This document shows, one piece after another, positions 1 to 7,296 of a DNA stretch of 64,000 nt; position 1 is the stretch's first letter; the number at the start of each line of letters is the position of its first letter. Source of the stretch: UM-FILTER-47-13 sp964445195 (GTDB taxonomy: Bacteria > Pseudomonadota > Alphaproteobacteria > Micavibrionales > Micavibrionaceae). The position numbers and the translations under genes are program-made. Under the pieces are notes generated by a model, which saw only the letters and a list, made by a program, of their open reading frames with translations, was not told where the DNA came from and searched no databases. Where the stretch lies: NCBI GenBank assembly GCA_964445195.1, contig CAYUKA010000001.1, positions 62,001 to 126,000 of the forward strand, read 5' to 3'.

Positions 1-521
1 ACCTGCAGCGTTTTGCGGCGGGCACAGCGCATTTCCGTACCGTTATGATGCGTAAGATTGACCGTTCATGTCACTGGCACAAAGATCAGAACCGGGCGCA
101 GTGCGCCGAAATGCTTGAGTCATTAATCGAAAAATTCGTTGATCTGGGCTTGCTGAATGACAGCGCCTATGCCCGCGGCATGGTCGTGTCTCTGCGCCGG
201 CGCGGGTTATCCGCACGGATGATCCATGCAAAACTGTCGGCGAAGGGACTAAACAGCGAACAAATCAAGCAGGCCCTGGAAAATTATGATGAAGAGACAA
301 TGGGTGAACGTCGCCATAACGTAGAATTAAGCGCCGCCCTGCGCCTTGCCCGGCGCAAAAAAATCGGCCCATACCGGCGATCTGATTCAAGAGAGGGTGC
401 GTTTGAAAGGGAGCTTGGCATCCTCGCCCGCGCGGGCTACGGCTATGACATTGCCAAACAGGTCGTGGATATGACAGCAGCCGATCTGGATAATGATAGC
501 AGCCTAATGCAGCAATTGTGA
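1..521 (+). CDS. recX: RecX-family regulatory protein, 5' end outside the window
   Basis: RecX proteins bind the RecA filament and limit its activity in the cytoplasm. The frame is open from base 3 with no stop, and residues before the first internal ATG (LQRFAAGTAHFRTVM) already fit the RecX N-terminal repeat, so the true start lies upstream of the window and the ATG at 45 is internal. What is present is a run of short three-helix repeats with the conserved pattern LGLLNDSAYARGMV followed by RGLSARMIHAKLSAKGL. A second repeat follows near the C-terminus (LARAGYGYDIAKQVV). The last 18 bases overlap the 3' end of the convergent histidine kinase gene. Family assignment is confident; a role in RecA control here is inferred from the family. 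Confidence 0.85.
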   Translation, partial: LQRFAAGTAHFRTVMMRKIDRSCHWHKDQNRAQCAEMLESLIEKFVDLGLLNDSAYARGMVVSLRRRGLSARMIHAKLSAKGLNSEQIKQALENYDEETMGERRHNVELSAALRLARRKKIGPYRRSDSREGAFERELGILARAGYGYDIAKQVVDMTAADLDNDSSLMQQL

Positions 522-3185
522 GCCGCCGGGATCGTGGTTTTCGGAATCCTGCTCCTCTTTTGCCGCCGCTTCATCGTCCTCATGGTGACGCCGCTCCCGT
601 TGCCGTCTGTCGAGGCCTGTGCGGCGTTCTTCTTCTGATAGATCGTCATCTGCCGTTTCTGCAGCACGAACACGGCTTTGCGGAAAGATGATCGTAACTG
701 TGGTCCCTATGCCTTTTTGTGAGAATATCTCCAGCTGGCCGTCATGCAAGCTCATCAGTGCTTCAACCAATGTCAGACCCAGCCCGGCGCCTGACCCGGA
801 ACGGCTCAACTCAGTTTCAAGCTGGCCAAACGGCGATAACGCTTTCTGGATTTCATGCGTTTCCATGCCGATCCCGGTATCTGTAATCGCGATCCGCAGG
901 CTGCCGGCAGGCTCTATCTCGTGCGTCATCGTAATGCGGCCACCGGCGGGGGTATATTTAATAGCGTTGCCGAGCAAATTAATCAAAACCTGCTTAACCG
1001 CTAGTTCTTCACCAATAATATGCGGGACTTTACCAGCCGTCATATTTTTGATCTTGAGCTTCCCGTCTTCAGCCTTCTGATTCATAAAGTCGATGCAGGA
1101 CTCGATCACCTTGTTAAGATCGATTACACTCTCATTGATCTGGCGCTCTCCGGCTTCAATCCGCGAGACATCCAGGATTTCATTGATAATCGTCAGCAGG
1201 TTTTGCCCGCTTTCATGGATATCGTTGGCGTAATCCCAATACTGACGGTTATCCAGCGGACCCAGCACTTCATCCTTGATAATTTCGGCGAAACCGATAA
1301 TCGCATTCAAAGGCGTCCGTAATTCATGGCTCATATTGGCCAAAAACTCGGATTTGGCCCGGTTCGCCAGATCCGATTGCGTCTTGGCTTTTTTAAGGCT
1401 GAGCTCTGCTTCTTTACGGGCGGTAATATTCTCCAGACTACCCTCGTAATAAAGCACATGACCTTCATCATCTGTGACAGCCCGGGCATTTTCATTGACC
1501 CAGATTGTCCTGCCGTCACTTGTTTTGGCCTGGGACTCAAAATTATAGACCGCGCCTTCCGTTTCCAGTTGACGAATGAAATGCGTGTGCTCCGAAACAC
1601 TCAGGTAAATATCGTCATGAACATTGTGCACCTTGCGCAGCAACTCTTCCGGCGCTTTGTATCCAAGGATGCGGGCCATCGCCGGATTTGCGCTCAGGAA
1701 CTGGCCCTGTGGCGTGACCTGATAAATACCGCCGGCCGCATTCTCAACAATCGTGCGGTATTTCTTTTCCGCTTCACTCAGCGCCCTTTCGGCACGGCGT
1801 CGCTCCTCCACATCCGTCAGCGTGCCGACAACGCGCATGTTACGGTTTTCATCCTGCCGCAACATTGACATAGCCAGCTCTACAGAACGGAACGTACCAT
1901 CCGCAATGCGCAGCCTGGCAAACATGCGGTAGGCGCCTCTTTTTCCTTTCACAAGCTGGCCAAAACTGGCGCGGTGCTCTTCCTGATCCTGCGGATGCAG
2001 CATCTCGAACAGGTTGCGTCCCCTGACCTGCTCCGCATCAAAACCGGTAATTTTTTGCCATGTCTCGTTCATAAACATGACCTCACCGTTCGTGCTGGTT
2101 TCAAAAATGATATCACTGACAGCGTCGATGATTGCCCTGTACTCACGCTCCGCTTTACGCAAAACCTGGTTAAGGCGTTCGCGTTCGCTCACCTCGCTGT
2201 TCAGTTCATAATTCTTCTGCGCCAGCTCCCGGTTGACCATTGATATTTTGTGCGCGTGATGCTGGCTGTTACGCACATAGAGCGTGCCCAGCAATGTCAT
2301 TGCCAGGCCGAAGACGAGCAATACCCACGGCGTTTTACGCAGGAAGTCAGTCATGACCGTGCTGCCGATAACAATATCCAGCTCCCAGCGGTCATCGCCA
2401 AAATCAAAGCCATAGCGATTGCTGCTGCCGCTCAGCCCTGTCTCGTCTGACGTATTCGCAGACCGGTTCATGTAATATATGTGGCGCCGTGATTCAGCAT
2501 CCCTGATCACCAAGTTGGAAACGGCGGTGTGATGACCAAGCCAGTTATCGCCAAGTATAGTGCTCACACTGGCAACACCGGCCAGCACCCGCCTGTGGCC
2601 GTCTTCGGAAGGCAATACCCTGGCCAGAACAAAGGGTTGACCCTTGATTACGGGTTCGGCGCTTTCCTGCCAGTATTTCGTGCCGGGGGGATCTGTGACG
2701 ATAATAACCCCTTCATGTGTGTCAGCTTTGGCCAAAATCACATGAGCCAGACTGTTAATGTACGGCTTACTGATAGGGCTTCTGTCGTTTCTTAAAATAT
2801 CTGTGATACGCCAGTCGTCCTGGCCTTGTATATCAACTGTGAAAATTTGCTGGAACCTGTTCAGGTCATTGGCGAGGTTTTGAAATCTCTGATCAGAGCC
2901 GTCGTGTTGTGCTCCACTATAGGACGCCACCGTTCCCATCATACTGACAACCTGCTCTAGTGTCTGCAGTTCTGTCATCACGTGATGACGCGTCTCGAAA
3001 ACCATACGCTGGTAATCCTGGGCCACAATATTTTGCACGGTAATATGGAGAATGAAGTACGCGCAAATACTCAGCGCCAGACCACTCAAAAGAGCGGTCA
3101 GCTGTGCCATACTGCCCGGCATGCGGCCCCACTTGCGCTTTGCATCGTCGGGTGACAGCAAATGATGGTTATTATTTTCAATCAC
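504..3185 (-). CDS. Membrane-bound CHASE-PAS-PAS sensor histidine kinase
   Basis: This 893-residue inner-membrane sensor kinase would autophosphorylate and pass phosphate to a response regulator not found next to it. Order seen: short cytoplasmic N-terminus, membrane helix about 27-50, a periplasmic CHASE-like region about 60-260, second helix about 285-305, coiled coil, two PAS domains (about 350-470 and 475-595), HisKA with SHELRTPLNAIIGF (His620), then an HATPase domain with LINLLGNAIKYT, DTGIGM and GAGLGLTL. The C-terminal 50 residues are highly charged and hydrophilic. The start is GTG at 3185, chosen because CAGGAC lies 7 bases upstream. A stronger AAGGAGGAG lies about 40 bases upstream and may serve a mini-ORF. 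The ligand is unknown. The 3' end overlaps recX by 18 bases. Confidence 0.88.
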   Translation of the reverse strand: MIENNNHHLLSPDDAKRKWGRMPGSMAQLTALLSGLALSICAYFILHITVQNIVAQDYQRMVFETRHHVMTELQTLEQVVSMMGTVASYSGAQHDGSDQRFQNLANDLNRFQQIFTVDIQGQDDWRITDILRNDRSPISKPYINSLAHVILAKADTHEGVIIVTDPPGTKYWQESAEPVIKGQPFVLARVLPSEDGHRRVLAGVASVSTILGDNWLGHHTAVSNLVIRDAESRRHIYYMNRSANTSDETGLSGSSNRYGFDFGDDRWELDIVIGSTVMTDFLRKTPWVLLVFGLAMTLLGTLYVRNSQHHAHKISMVNRELAQKNYELNSEVSERERLNQVLRKAEREYRAIIDAVSDIIFETSTNGEVMFMNETWQKITGFDAEQVRGRNLFEMLHPQDQEEHRASFGQLVKGKRGAYRMFARLRIADGTFRSVELAMSMLRQDENRNMRVVGTLTDVEERRRAERALSEAEKKYRTIVENAAGGIYQVTPQGQFLSANPAMARILGYKAPEELLRKVHNVHDDIYLSVSEHTHFIRQLETEGAVYNFESQAKTSDGRTIWVNENARAVTDDEGHVLYYEGSLENITARKEAELSLKKAKTQSDLANRAKSEFLANMSHELRTPLNAIIGFAEIIKDEVLGPLDNRQYWDYANDIHESGQNLLTIINEILDVSRIEAGERQINESVIDLNKVIESCIDFMNQKAEDGKLKIKNMTAGKVPHIIGEELAVKQVLINLLGNAIKYTPAGGRITMTHEIEPAGSLRIAITDTGIGMETHEIQKALSPFGQLETELSRSGSGAGLGLTLVEALMSLHDGQLEIFSQKGIGTTVTIIFPQSRVRAAETADDDLSEEERRTGLDRRQRERRHHEDDEAAAKEEQDSENHDPGGSQLLH

Positions 3186-3197
3186 TTAGCGGTCCTG

Positions 3198-3236
3198 TCA
3201 CAACACCATTTTGATCAAAATAAAAAGCTCCTCCTT
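3198..3236 (-). promoter_or_regulatory. Possible leader mini-ORF and SD upstream of the CHASE histidine kinase
   Basis: On the minus strand AAGGAGGAG (3228-3236) is followed 9-11 bases later by TTGATCAAAATGGTGTTGTGA (3198-3218 is the coding stretch; shown here in two parts: TTGATCAAAATG then GTGTTGTGA). It would encode MIKMVL and stop 12 bases before the kinase GTG. The SD is far better than the one used by the kinase itself, so translational coupling is possible. This is inference from spacing only; the TTG start may not be used. Confidence 0.25.
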
Positions 3237-3284
3237 AGAGCCTGCGCAATTACGGTTAAACATTTGCTAATTTTAAAAAAATTT

Positions 3285-3360
3285 TTGCTTCTGCAAGACA
3301 ACGCTTGACAAATATCCCTGTAAACAATATTGCTATTGTCAGAATTGTGCTGCAAAGCAA
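3285..3360. promoter_or_regulatory. TGC-rich inverted repeats upstream of phasin, possible PhaR operator
   Basis: TTGCttctGCAA (3285-3296) is a perfect inverted repeat just upstream of the phasin -35 box. A second TGC-rich stretch, TGCTGCAAAGCAA, lies at 3348-3360 just downstream of the -10 region. PhaR repressors of alphaproteobacteria such as Paracoccus bind TGC/GCA-rich dyads (CTGC-N3/4-GCAG type) at phasin promoters, so these are candidate operators. No phaR gene is in the window. The match to the known site is partial. Confidence 0.3.
3305..3333 (+). promoter_or_regulatory. Candidate promoter of the phasin gene
   Basis: A consensus -35 box TTGACA (3305-3310) is followed after 17 bases by TATTGC (3328-3333), a weak -10 box. 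Transcription would start about 70 bases before the phasin ATG at 3413. TGC-rich dyads flank it on both sides. The -35 box is convincing; the -10 box is only a partial match. Confidence 0.45.
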
Positions 3361-3412
3361 CATTCCCATATAACGCCCATATAACAATTGTTACAGTTAA
3401 GGAGATAGATTC

Positions 3413-3868
3413 ATGTCACAGAATGACTTCACAAAGTTTTTTGATCCTGAGTTTGCTAAGAGTTTTACTGGTTTTAACGGTTTCGGCCTCGATATCAACA
3501 GCCTGATGGAAACGCAGCGTAAAAACTACGAAGCCATCACCAAAGCGCAAAAACGCGCCATGGAAGGTCTGCAGGCTGCCGCCCAACGCCAGGGCGAAAT
3601 CATCTCGCAAATGGTCGAAGATAACACCGCCATTGCGCAGCAAATGATGGGCGACGGCACACCTGAACAAAAGGTTGTCAAGCAGGCCGATCTGGTGAAA
3701 AAGATTTACGAGCAATCTGTAAGTAACGTTCAGGAAATCGGCGGCCTGCTGAGCAAATCCGGTCAGGATGTTGGTGACATCCTGAATAAGCGCGTCAGCG
3801 CCTCACTGGGTGAATTCAAAACCACCCTGGAGCAAAGCGCCAAGACCGGCACAAAGAAAGCCGCCTAA
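3413..3868 (+). CDS. Phasin family protein (polyhydroxyalkanoate granule coat)
   Basis: Phasins coat polyhydroxybutyrate granules in the cytoplasm and control their size and number. The 151-residue protein is almost entirely amphipathic helix: an N-terminal aromatic stretch (FFDPEFAKSFTGFNGFG), then INSLMETQRKNYEAITKAQ, which is the typical Phasin_2 core, and a helical middle and C-terminus ending in a short Lys/Ala tail. AAGGAG sits 8-9 bases before the ATG. The gene is monocistronic, with its own promoter, possible TGC-type operator sites and a strong terminator. A thiolase and an SDR gene at the far end of the window fit a polyester-storing cell. Confidence 0.88.
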   Translation: MSQNDFTKFFDPEFAKSFTGFNGFGLDINSLMETQRKNYEAITKAQKRAMEGLQAAAQRQGEIISQMVEDNTAIAQQMMGDGTPEQKVVKQADLVKKIYEQSVSNVQEIGGLLSKSGQDVGDILNKRVSASLGEFKTTLEQSAKTGTKKAA

Positions 3869-3888
3869 AGCCGCCATTCTTTATTTTT

Positions 3889-3922
3889 ACAAAGGCCGCC
3901 TTATAATCGGGCGGCCTTTTTT
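3889..3922 (+). terminator. Intrinsic terminator after phasin
   Basis: AAAGGCCGCC (3891-3900) and GGCGGCCTTT (3910-3919) form a perfect 10-bp stem with a 9-base loop, followed by further T residues. It ends 20 bases before the MITE-like element. Confidence 0.85.
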
Positions 3923-3942
3923 ATGACGGGGACAGCATGACC

Positions 3943-4080
3943 CTTAGAGTTTGTTTCAAAACTCTCTCTTATTGCTTTCCCCGTGAAAACGGGGATCTTG
4001 AGGAGTTGACTGTAAAAGATTCCCGCTTACGCGGGAAAAGCAGTTTTGGTTATTTTCAGAGTTTTGGAACAGCCCCTTAG
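3943..4080. mobile_element. MITE-like element with imperfect terminal inverted repeats and CTTAG direct repeats
   Basis: A 128-bp stretch (3948-4075) is bounded by direct CTTAG repeats (3943-3947 and 4076-4080). Its ends are inverted repeats: AGTTTGTTTCAAAACTCT on the left and, read inverted, GGGCTGTTCCAAAACTCT on the right (14 of 18 match). Inside are two hairpins, CCCCGTGAAAACGGGG (3979-3994) and TTCCCGCTTACGCGGGAA (about 4020-4037). It has no ORF. It lies between the phasin terminator and the last 13 bases before the kinase stop codon. The ends resemble those of IS5/IS630-type transposons, but this is by eye only. Confidence 0.5.
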
Positions 4081-4092
4081 GTTCTGCCCGCA

Positions 4093-5424
4093 TTATGCCG
4101 GCAGGGTAATTACGACCTGCAGGCCCCCCTTAGGGCTTTTCTGCAGTGTGATTTCGCCGCCATGGGCGTGCACGATATCCTGTGCAATCGGCAGCCCCAG
4201 CCCCACACCGCCGGTCGCCGCATTGCGCGACTCCTCCAGCCGGTAGAACGGCCGGAAGACCTCGGCCAGTTCGTCCTCAGGAATACCGGGTCCGTCATCA
4301 TCAACAGTTATGACGACGGCATTGGTGCCGTGAACAACCTTCACCCAGATACGGCCGCCATATTTACGCGCATTATTAATGACATTGCCCAGGCACCGTT
4401 CCATTGCGACAGGCCGCAGCATTAACGACAAATCGTCGCCCTTCTCCAGCACAATATCAGCGCCCTGCCGCTTGATGCTGGACACAACACGATCAAGGAT
4501 TTCGCCAATATCCAGACGCACAGGCTGTTCCCCTCCCTCACCGCGGGCAAAATCAAGATAAGCATCCAGCATGCGCTGCATGTCATCAATATCGGCTTTC
4601 AGCGCTTCAACATCCGGTGAATTGCCCAGCATCGCCACCTGCAGCTTCATGCGGGTTAATGGAGTCCGTAAATCATGTGACACACCGGACAACATCGCTG
4701 TGCGCTGCTGGATCTGGCGGCGAATACGTTCATGCATATCAATAAAGGCTTTTGCCGCCTGGCGCACTTCGCGCGCGCCCTCCGGCTTAAAAGATGCAGG
4801 CACATCCATGCCCTTGCCGAACCGTTCCGCAGCAATGGCCAGGCGCCGGATCGGCCGGATCTGGTTACGCATAAAGATGACCGCCACCACCAGCAGCAAT
4901 AGGGAAATGGACACCATCCAGATCAGGAAGATATAACCGGACGACGAAAACAACCGCCGCTGCGGCATTGATAACCGCAGCAAGCCGTTCTCAAGTTGCA
5001 GGGTCACTTCGACCCACTTTTCCTCAACATCCACATTAATGCTATAGGGACGCCGTACCTGCTGATCCAGCGCCACCGCCAGCGTGTTGGCAATTGAGGA
5101 GCCTTTCAAACCCAGCCGGTTTTGCGCCTCATCATCAGTGAGCATACCGTCGCGCTCGTAACTCACCAGAAGCTGCAAATTCTGCCCGGCATAGCCGGTA
5201 ATTTCCTTGAGATTTTCCGGGCTGTCGTCCTTTTCAATCTGATCGGCAATCAGCGCCGTTTCACCGGCGACAGCAAAAGCCAGCCGGTCGGTCATCTTGA
5301 CCCAGTGGCGGTCGATAAACACCAGCGTCGTGATAATCTGGATCAACAGGATCGGCAAAACCAGGATCAGCAAAGACCGGCCGAACAGGGTGCGGGGCAG
5401 AAATGTCTTAATATGCGGCCTCAT
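4093..5424 (-). CDS. EnvZ-like sensor histidine kinase
   Basis: This 443-residue kinase has the compact EnvZ plan. A first membrane helix lies at about 13-37 and a periplasmic sensor of about 120 residues follows. The second helix is at about 161-187, then a HAMP domain starting RNQIRPIRRLAIAAERFG. The H-box is SGVSHDLRTPLTRMKLQ with the phospho-accepting His250. The ATPase domain shows NVINNARKYGG, DDDGPGIP and TGGVGLGLPIAQ. The gene starts with ATG overlapping the stop of the response-regulator gene by 4 bases (ATGA), so the two are translationally coupled. In alphaproteobacteria this pair is usually linked to envelope or osmotic control; the signal is not visible. A MITE-like element ends 12 bases beyond its stop codon. 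Confidence 0.88.
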   Translation of the reverse strand: MRPHIKTFLPRTLFGRSLLILVLPILLIQIITTLVFIDRHWVKMTDRLAFAVAGETALIADQIEKDDSPENLKEITGYAGQNLQLLVSYERDGMLTDDEAQNRLGLKGSSIANTLAVALDQQVRRPYSINVDVEEKWVEVTLQLENGLLRLSMPQRRLFSSSGYIFLIWMVSISLLLLVVAVIFMRNQIRPIRRLAIAAERFGKGMDVPASFKPEGAREVRQAAKAFIDMHERIRRQIQQRTAMLSGVSHDLRTPLTRMKLQVAMLGNSPDVEALKADIDDMQRMLDAYLDFARGEGGEQPVRLDIGEILDRVVSSIKRQGADIVLEKGDDLSLMLRPVAMERCLGNVINNARKYGGRIWVKVVHGTNAVVITVDDDGPGIPEDELAEVFRPFYRLEESRNAATGGVGLGLPIAQDIVHAHGGEITLQKSPKGGLQVVITLPA

Positions 5425-6152
5425 ATCTCTTCTACACGTAACAGATACCCCTTACCGCGGACAGTCTGCAGCGCGCGCGGCAACTTGGGATCGTCCTCAA
5501 TTTTGCGGCGCAGACGCGTCACTTGCACGTCAATAGCCCTGTCTCCGCCCTCAAGTTCGATCATCGCCGCCAGCGCTTCACGGCTGACCGCCTCTCCCGC
5601 ACGCGCCGCCAGGGCAGACAGCAAGTTACTCTCCACGGCTGTCAGCCGGATAATATCATCTCCATCCTGCAACTCTTTGTGATCAGGATCATAAAGCCAG
5701 CGTCCAACACGAAACCCGGCAGTCCCCGCAGATGGCGGCGGGCGACGGCGCAGGATCGCCTGAAGGCGCATAACCAGTTCTTTCGGCTCAAACGGCTTGG
5801 GCAGGTAGTCATCAGCGCCGGTTTCAAAGCCGGCGATCCGATCATCCACTTCGCCCAGAGCCGTCAGCAACAAGACCGGGATATCACTGTGTTCACGCAG
5901 ACCCTTTGTAAAATCAAGCCCGCTTTGCCCCGGCATCATGATATCAACCACCAGCACATCAAAAGCCAGCGTTTCAAGGATAGAAGCGGCCTGTGCCGCA
6001 TCAGGCGCTGTTGCCACGACAAAACCCTCTTCCTGTAAATAGCGGGAGACAAGCGCACGGATGCGGTCATCGTCATCAACGACCAGTACATGCGGTAAAT
6101 CAGCCAGCTTATCGGTTCCCGCAGCGCTCTTGCCCGGTTTCGCCTGCGTCAT
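5421..6152 (-). CDS. OmpR-family response regulator
   Basis: A 243-residue transcription factor. The receiver domain shows VLVVDDDDRIRALVSR, the phospho-acceptor in VVDIMMPG (Asp70) and the conserved Lys in YLPKPFEPKELVMRL. A winged-helix trans_reg_C domain follows, with DIQVTRLRRKIEDDP-type helix (here VQVTRLRRKIEDDPK) and VRGKGYLL. The start at 6152 is preferred over an ATG 105 bases upstream: AGGAGGA lies 11 bases before it, and the longer N-terminus would be low-quality sequence outside the family. It forms an operon with the EnvZ-like kinase downstream and is divergent from the aminotransferase gene, about 100 bases away. Confidence 0.9.
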   Translation of the reverse strand: MTQAKPGKSAAGTDKLADLPHVLVVDDDDRIRALVSRYLQEEGFVVATAPDAAQAASILETLAFDVLVVDIMMPGQSGLDFTKGLREHSDIPVLLLTALGEVDDRIAGFETGADDYLPKPFEPKELVMRLQAILRRRPPPSAGTAGFRVGRWLYDPDHKELQDGDDIIRLTAVESNLLSALAARAGEAVSREALAAMIELEGGDRAIDVQVTRLRRKIEDDPKLPRALQTVRGKGYLLRVEEI

Positions 6153-6255
6153 TTTTTTATTTATCCTCCTATCGGGAGTCTGATAGTGTAATCTGCAATA
6201 TAAATTTCGGTAAAACAACAGCCCTGTAACAGACAGGAAAGCGTTATAAAAGACC

Positions 6256-7161
6256 ATGACTCCTACCCCGCCCCCCTTTGATGATCGTGACGGCTATATC
6301 TGGCTTGATGGTAAGATGGTGCCATGGCGGGATGCCGGTCTGCATGTTCTCTCGCACGGACTGCATTACGGTGGTTGTGTGTTTGAAGGAGAGCGGGTTT
6401 ATGACGGTCGTATCTTTAAGCTCCGCGACCATTCGCAACGCCTGATCGACTCGGCCGGCATGGTTGATATGACAGTGCCGATGACACTGGAGGAGATCGA
6501 GGACGCATCGCGTGAGGTGATTGAAGCCAACAAGATTACCGACGGCTATCTGCGCCCGATCGCGTGGCGCGGCACAGAGCAAATGGCCGTGTCTGCCCGG
6601 AATACAACTATTCACGTCGCTTTCGCCTGCTGGGAATGGCCAAAATATTTCTTTCCCAAAGGCGGCGAGGATAGCGGCATTGCTCTGAAATCTGTCAAAT
6701 GGCGGCGCCCTGATCCGCTAACGGCGCCGGTACACAGCAAGGCTGCCGGTAATTATGCCATCGGCACCATGGCTAAGCATGAAGCGGAACGCGCCGGTTT
6801 CGATGATGCGTTTATGCTCGATTATAAAGGCCGGGTTGCTGAATCATCCGGCTCCAATATCTTCTTTGTTAAAGACGGTGCGATAAAGACTCCTTTCGCC
6901 GAATGCTTCCTGAACGGAATCACCCGCCAGACCGTACTGAAAATGGCCAGTGATATGGGCATTCAGGCCGAAGAAGCGGTCATTATGCCCGATGAAATCG
7001 GCGATTACGAAGAAGTCTTTGTCACCGGCACGGCGGCGGAAATTACCCCGGTCAGCCGAATCGACGATCACAGTTACACGCCGGGCAAAATTACATCACA
7101 GCTGCAGGACGCTTACAGCGCTCTGACCCGCCAAAGCGCTTCTGAACGCGACGTGGCGTAG
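6256..7161 (+). CDS. ilvE: Branched-chain-amino-acid aminotransferase
   Basis: A fold-type IV PLP enzyme of 301 residues. It transaminates the 2-keto acids of valine, leucine and isoleucine with glutamate as donor. Seen: HVLSHGLHYGGCVFEGERVY near the N-terminus; the PLP-binding lysine in VHSKAAGNYAIGTMAKHEA (Lys162); DDAFMLDYKGRVAESSGSN, which holds the cofactor-binding glutamate; and TRQTVLKMASDMGI and VTGTAAEITPV, which shape the phosphate cup. Length is that of the IlvE I subgroup. It stands alone, divergent from the OmpR-like regulator, with no other ilv gene nearby. A D-amino-acid transaminase is the main alternative, but the tyrosine and WxWPKYFF features fit IlvE better. Confidence 0.9.
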   Translation: MTPTPPPFDDRDGYIWLDGKMVPWRDAGLHVLSHGLHYGGCVFEGERVYDGRIFKLRDHSQRLIDSAGMVDMTVPMTLEEIEDASREVIEANKITDGYLRPIAWRGTEQMAVSARNTTIHVAFACWEWPKYFFPKGGEDSGIALKSVKWRRPDPLTAPVHSKAAGNYAIGTMAKHEAERAGFDDAFMLDYKGRVAESSGSNIFFVKDGAIKTPFAECFLNGITRQTVLKMASDMGIQAEEAVIMPDEIGDYEEVFVTGTAAEITPVSRIDDHSYTPGKITSQLQDAYSALTRQSASERDVA

Positions 7162-7296
7162 CCTTCCCACTCCGTAGAAAAATCATCATTACCCATAATT
7201 TTGCAACGAAGTTTGCAAATTATTAACCTTTTTGTAATAATTATACAAAAAACAAAGATGAATTATAAAAATAATATAAGGTTATAGAGGTGTTTG

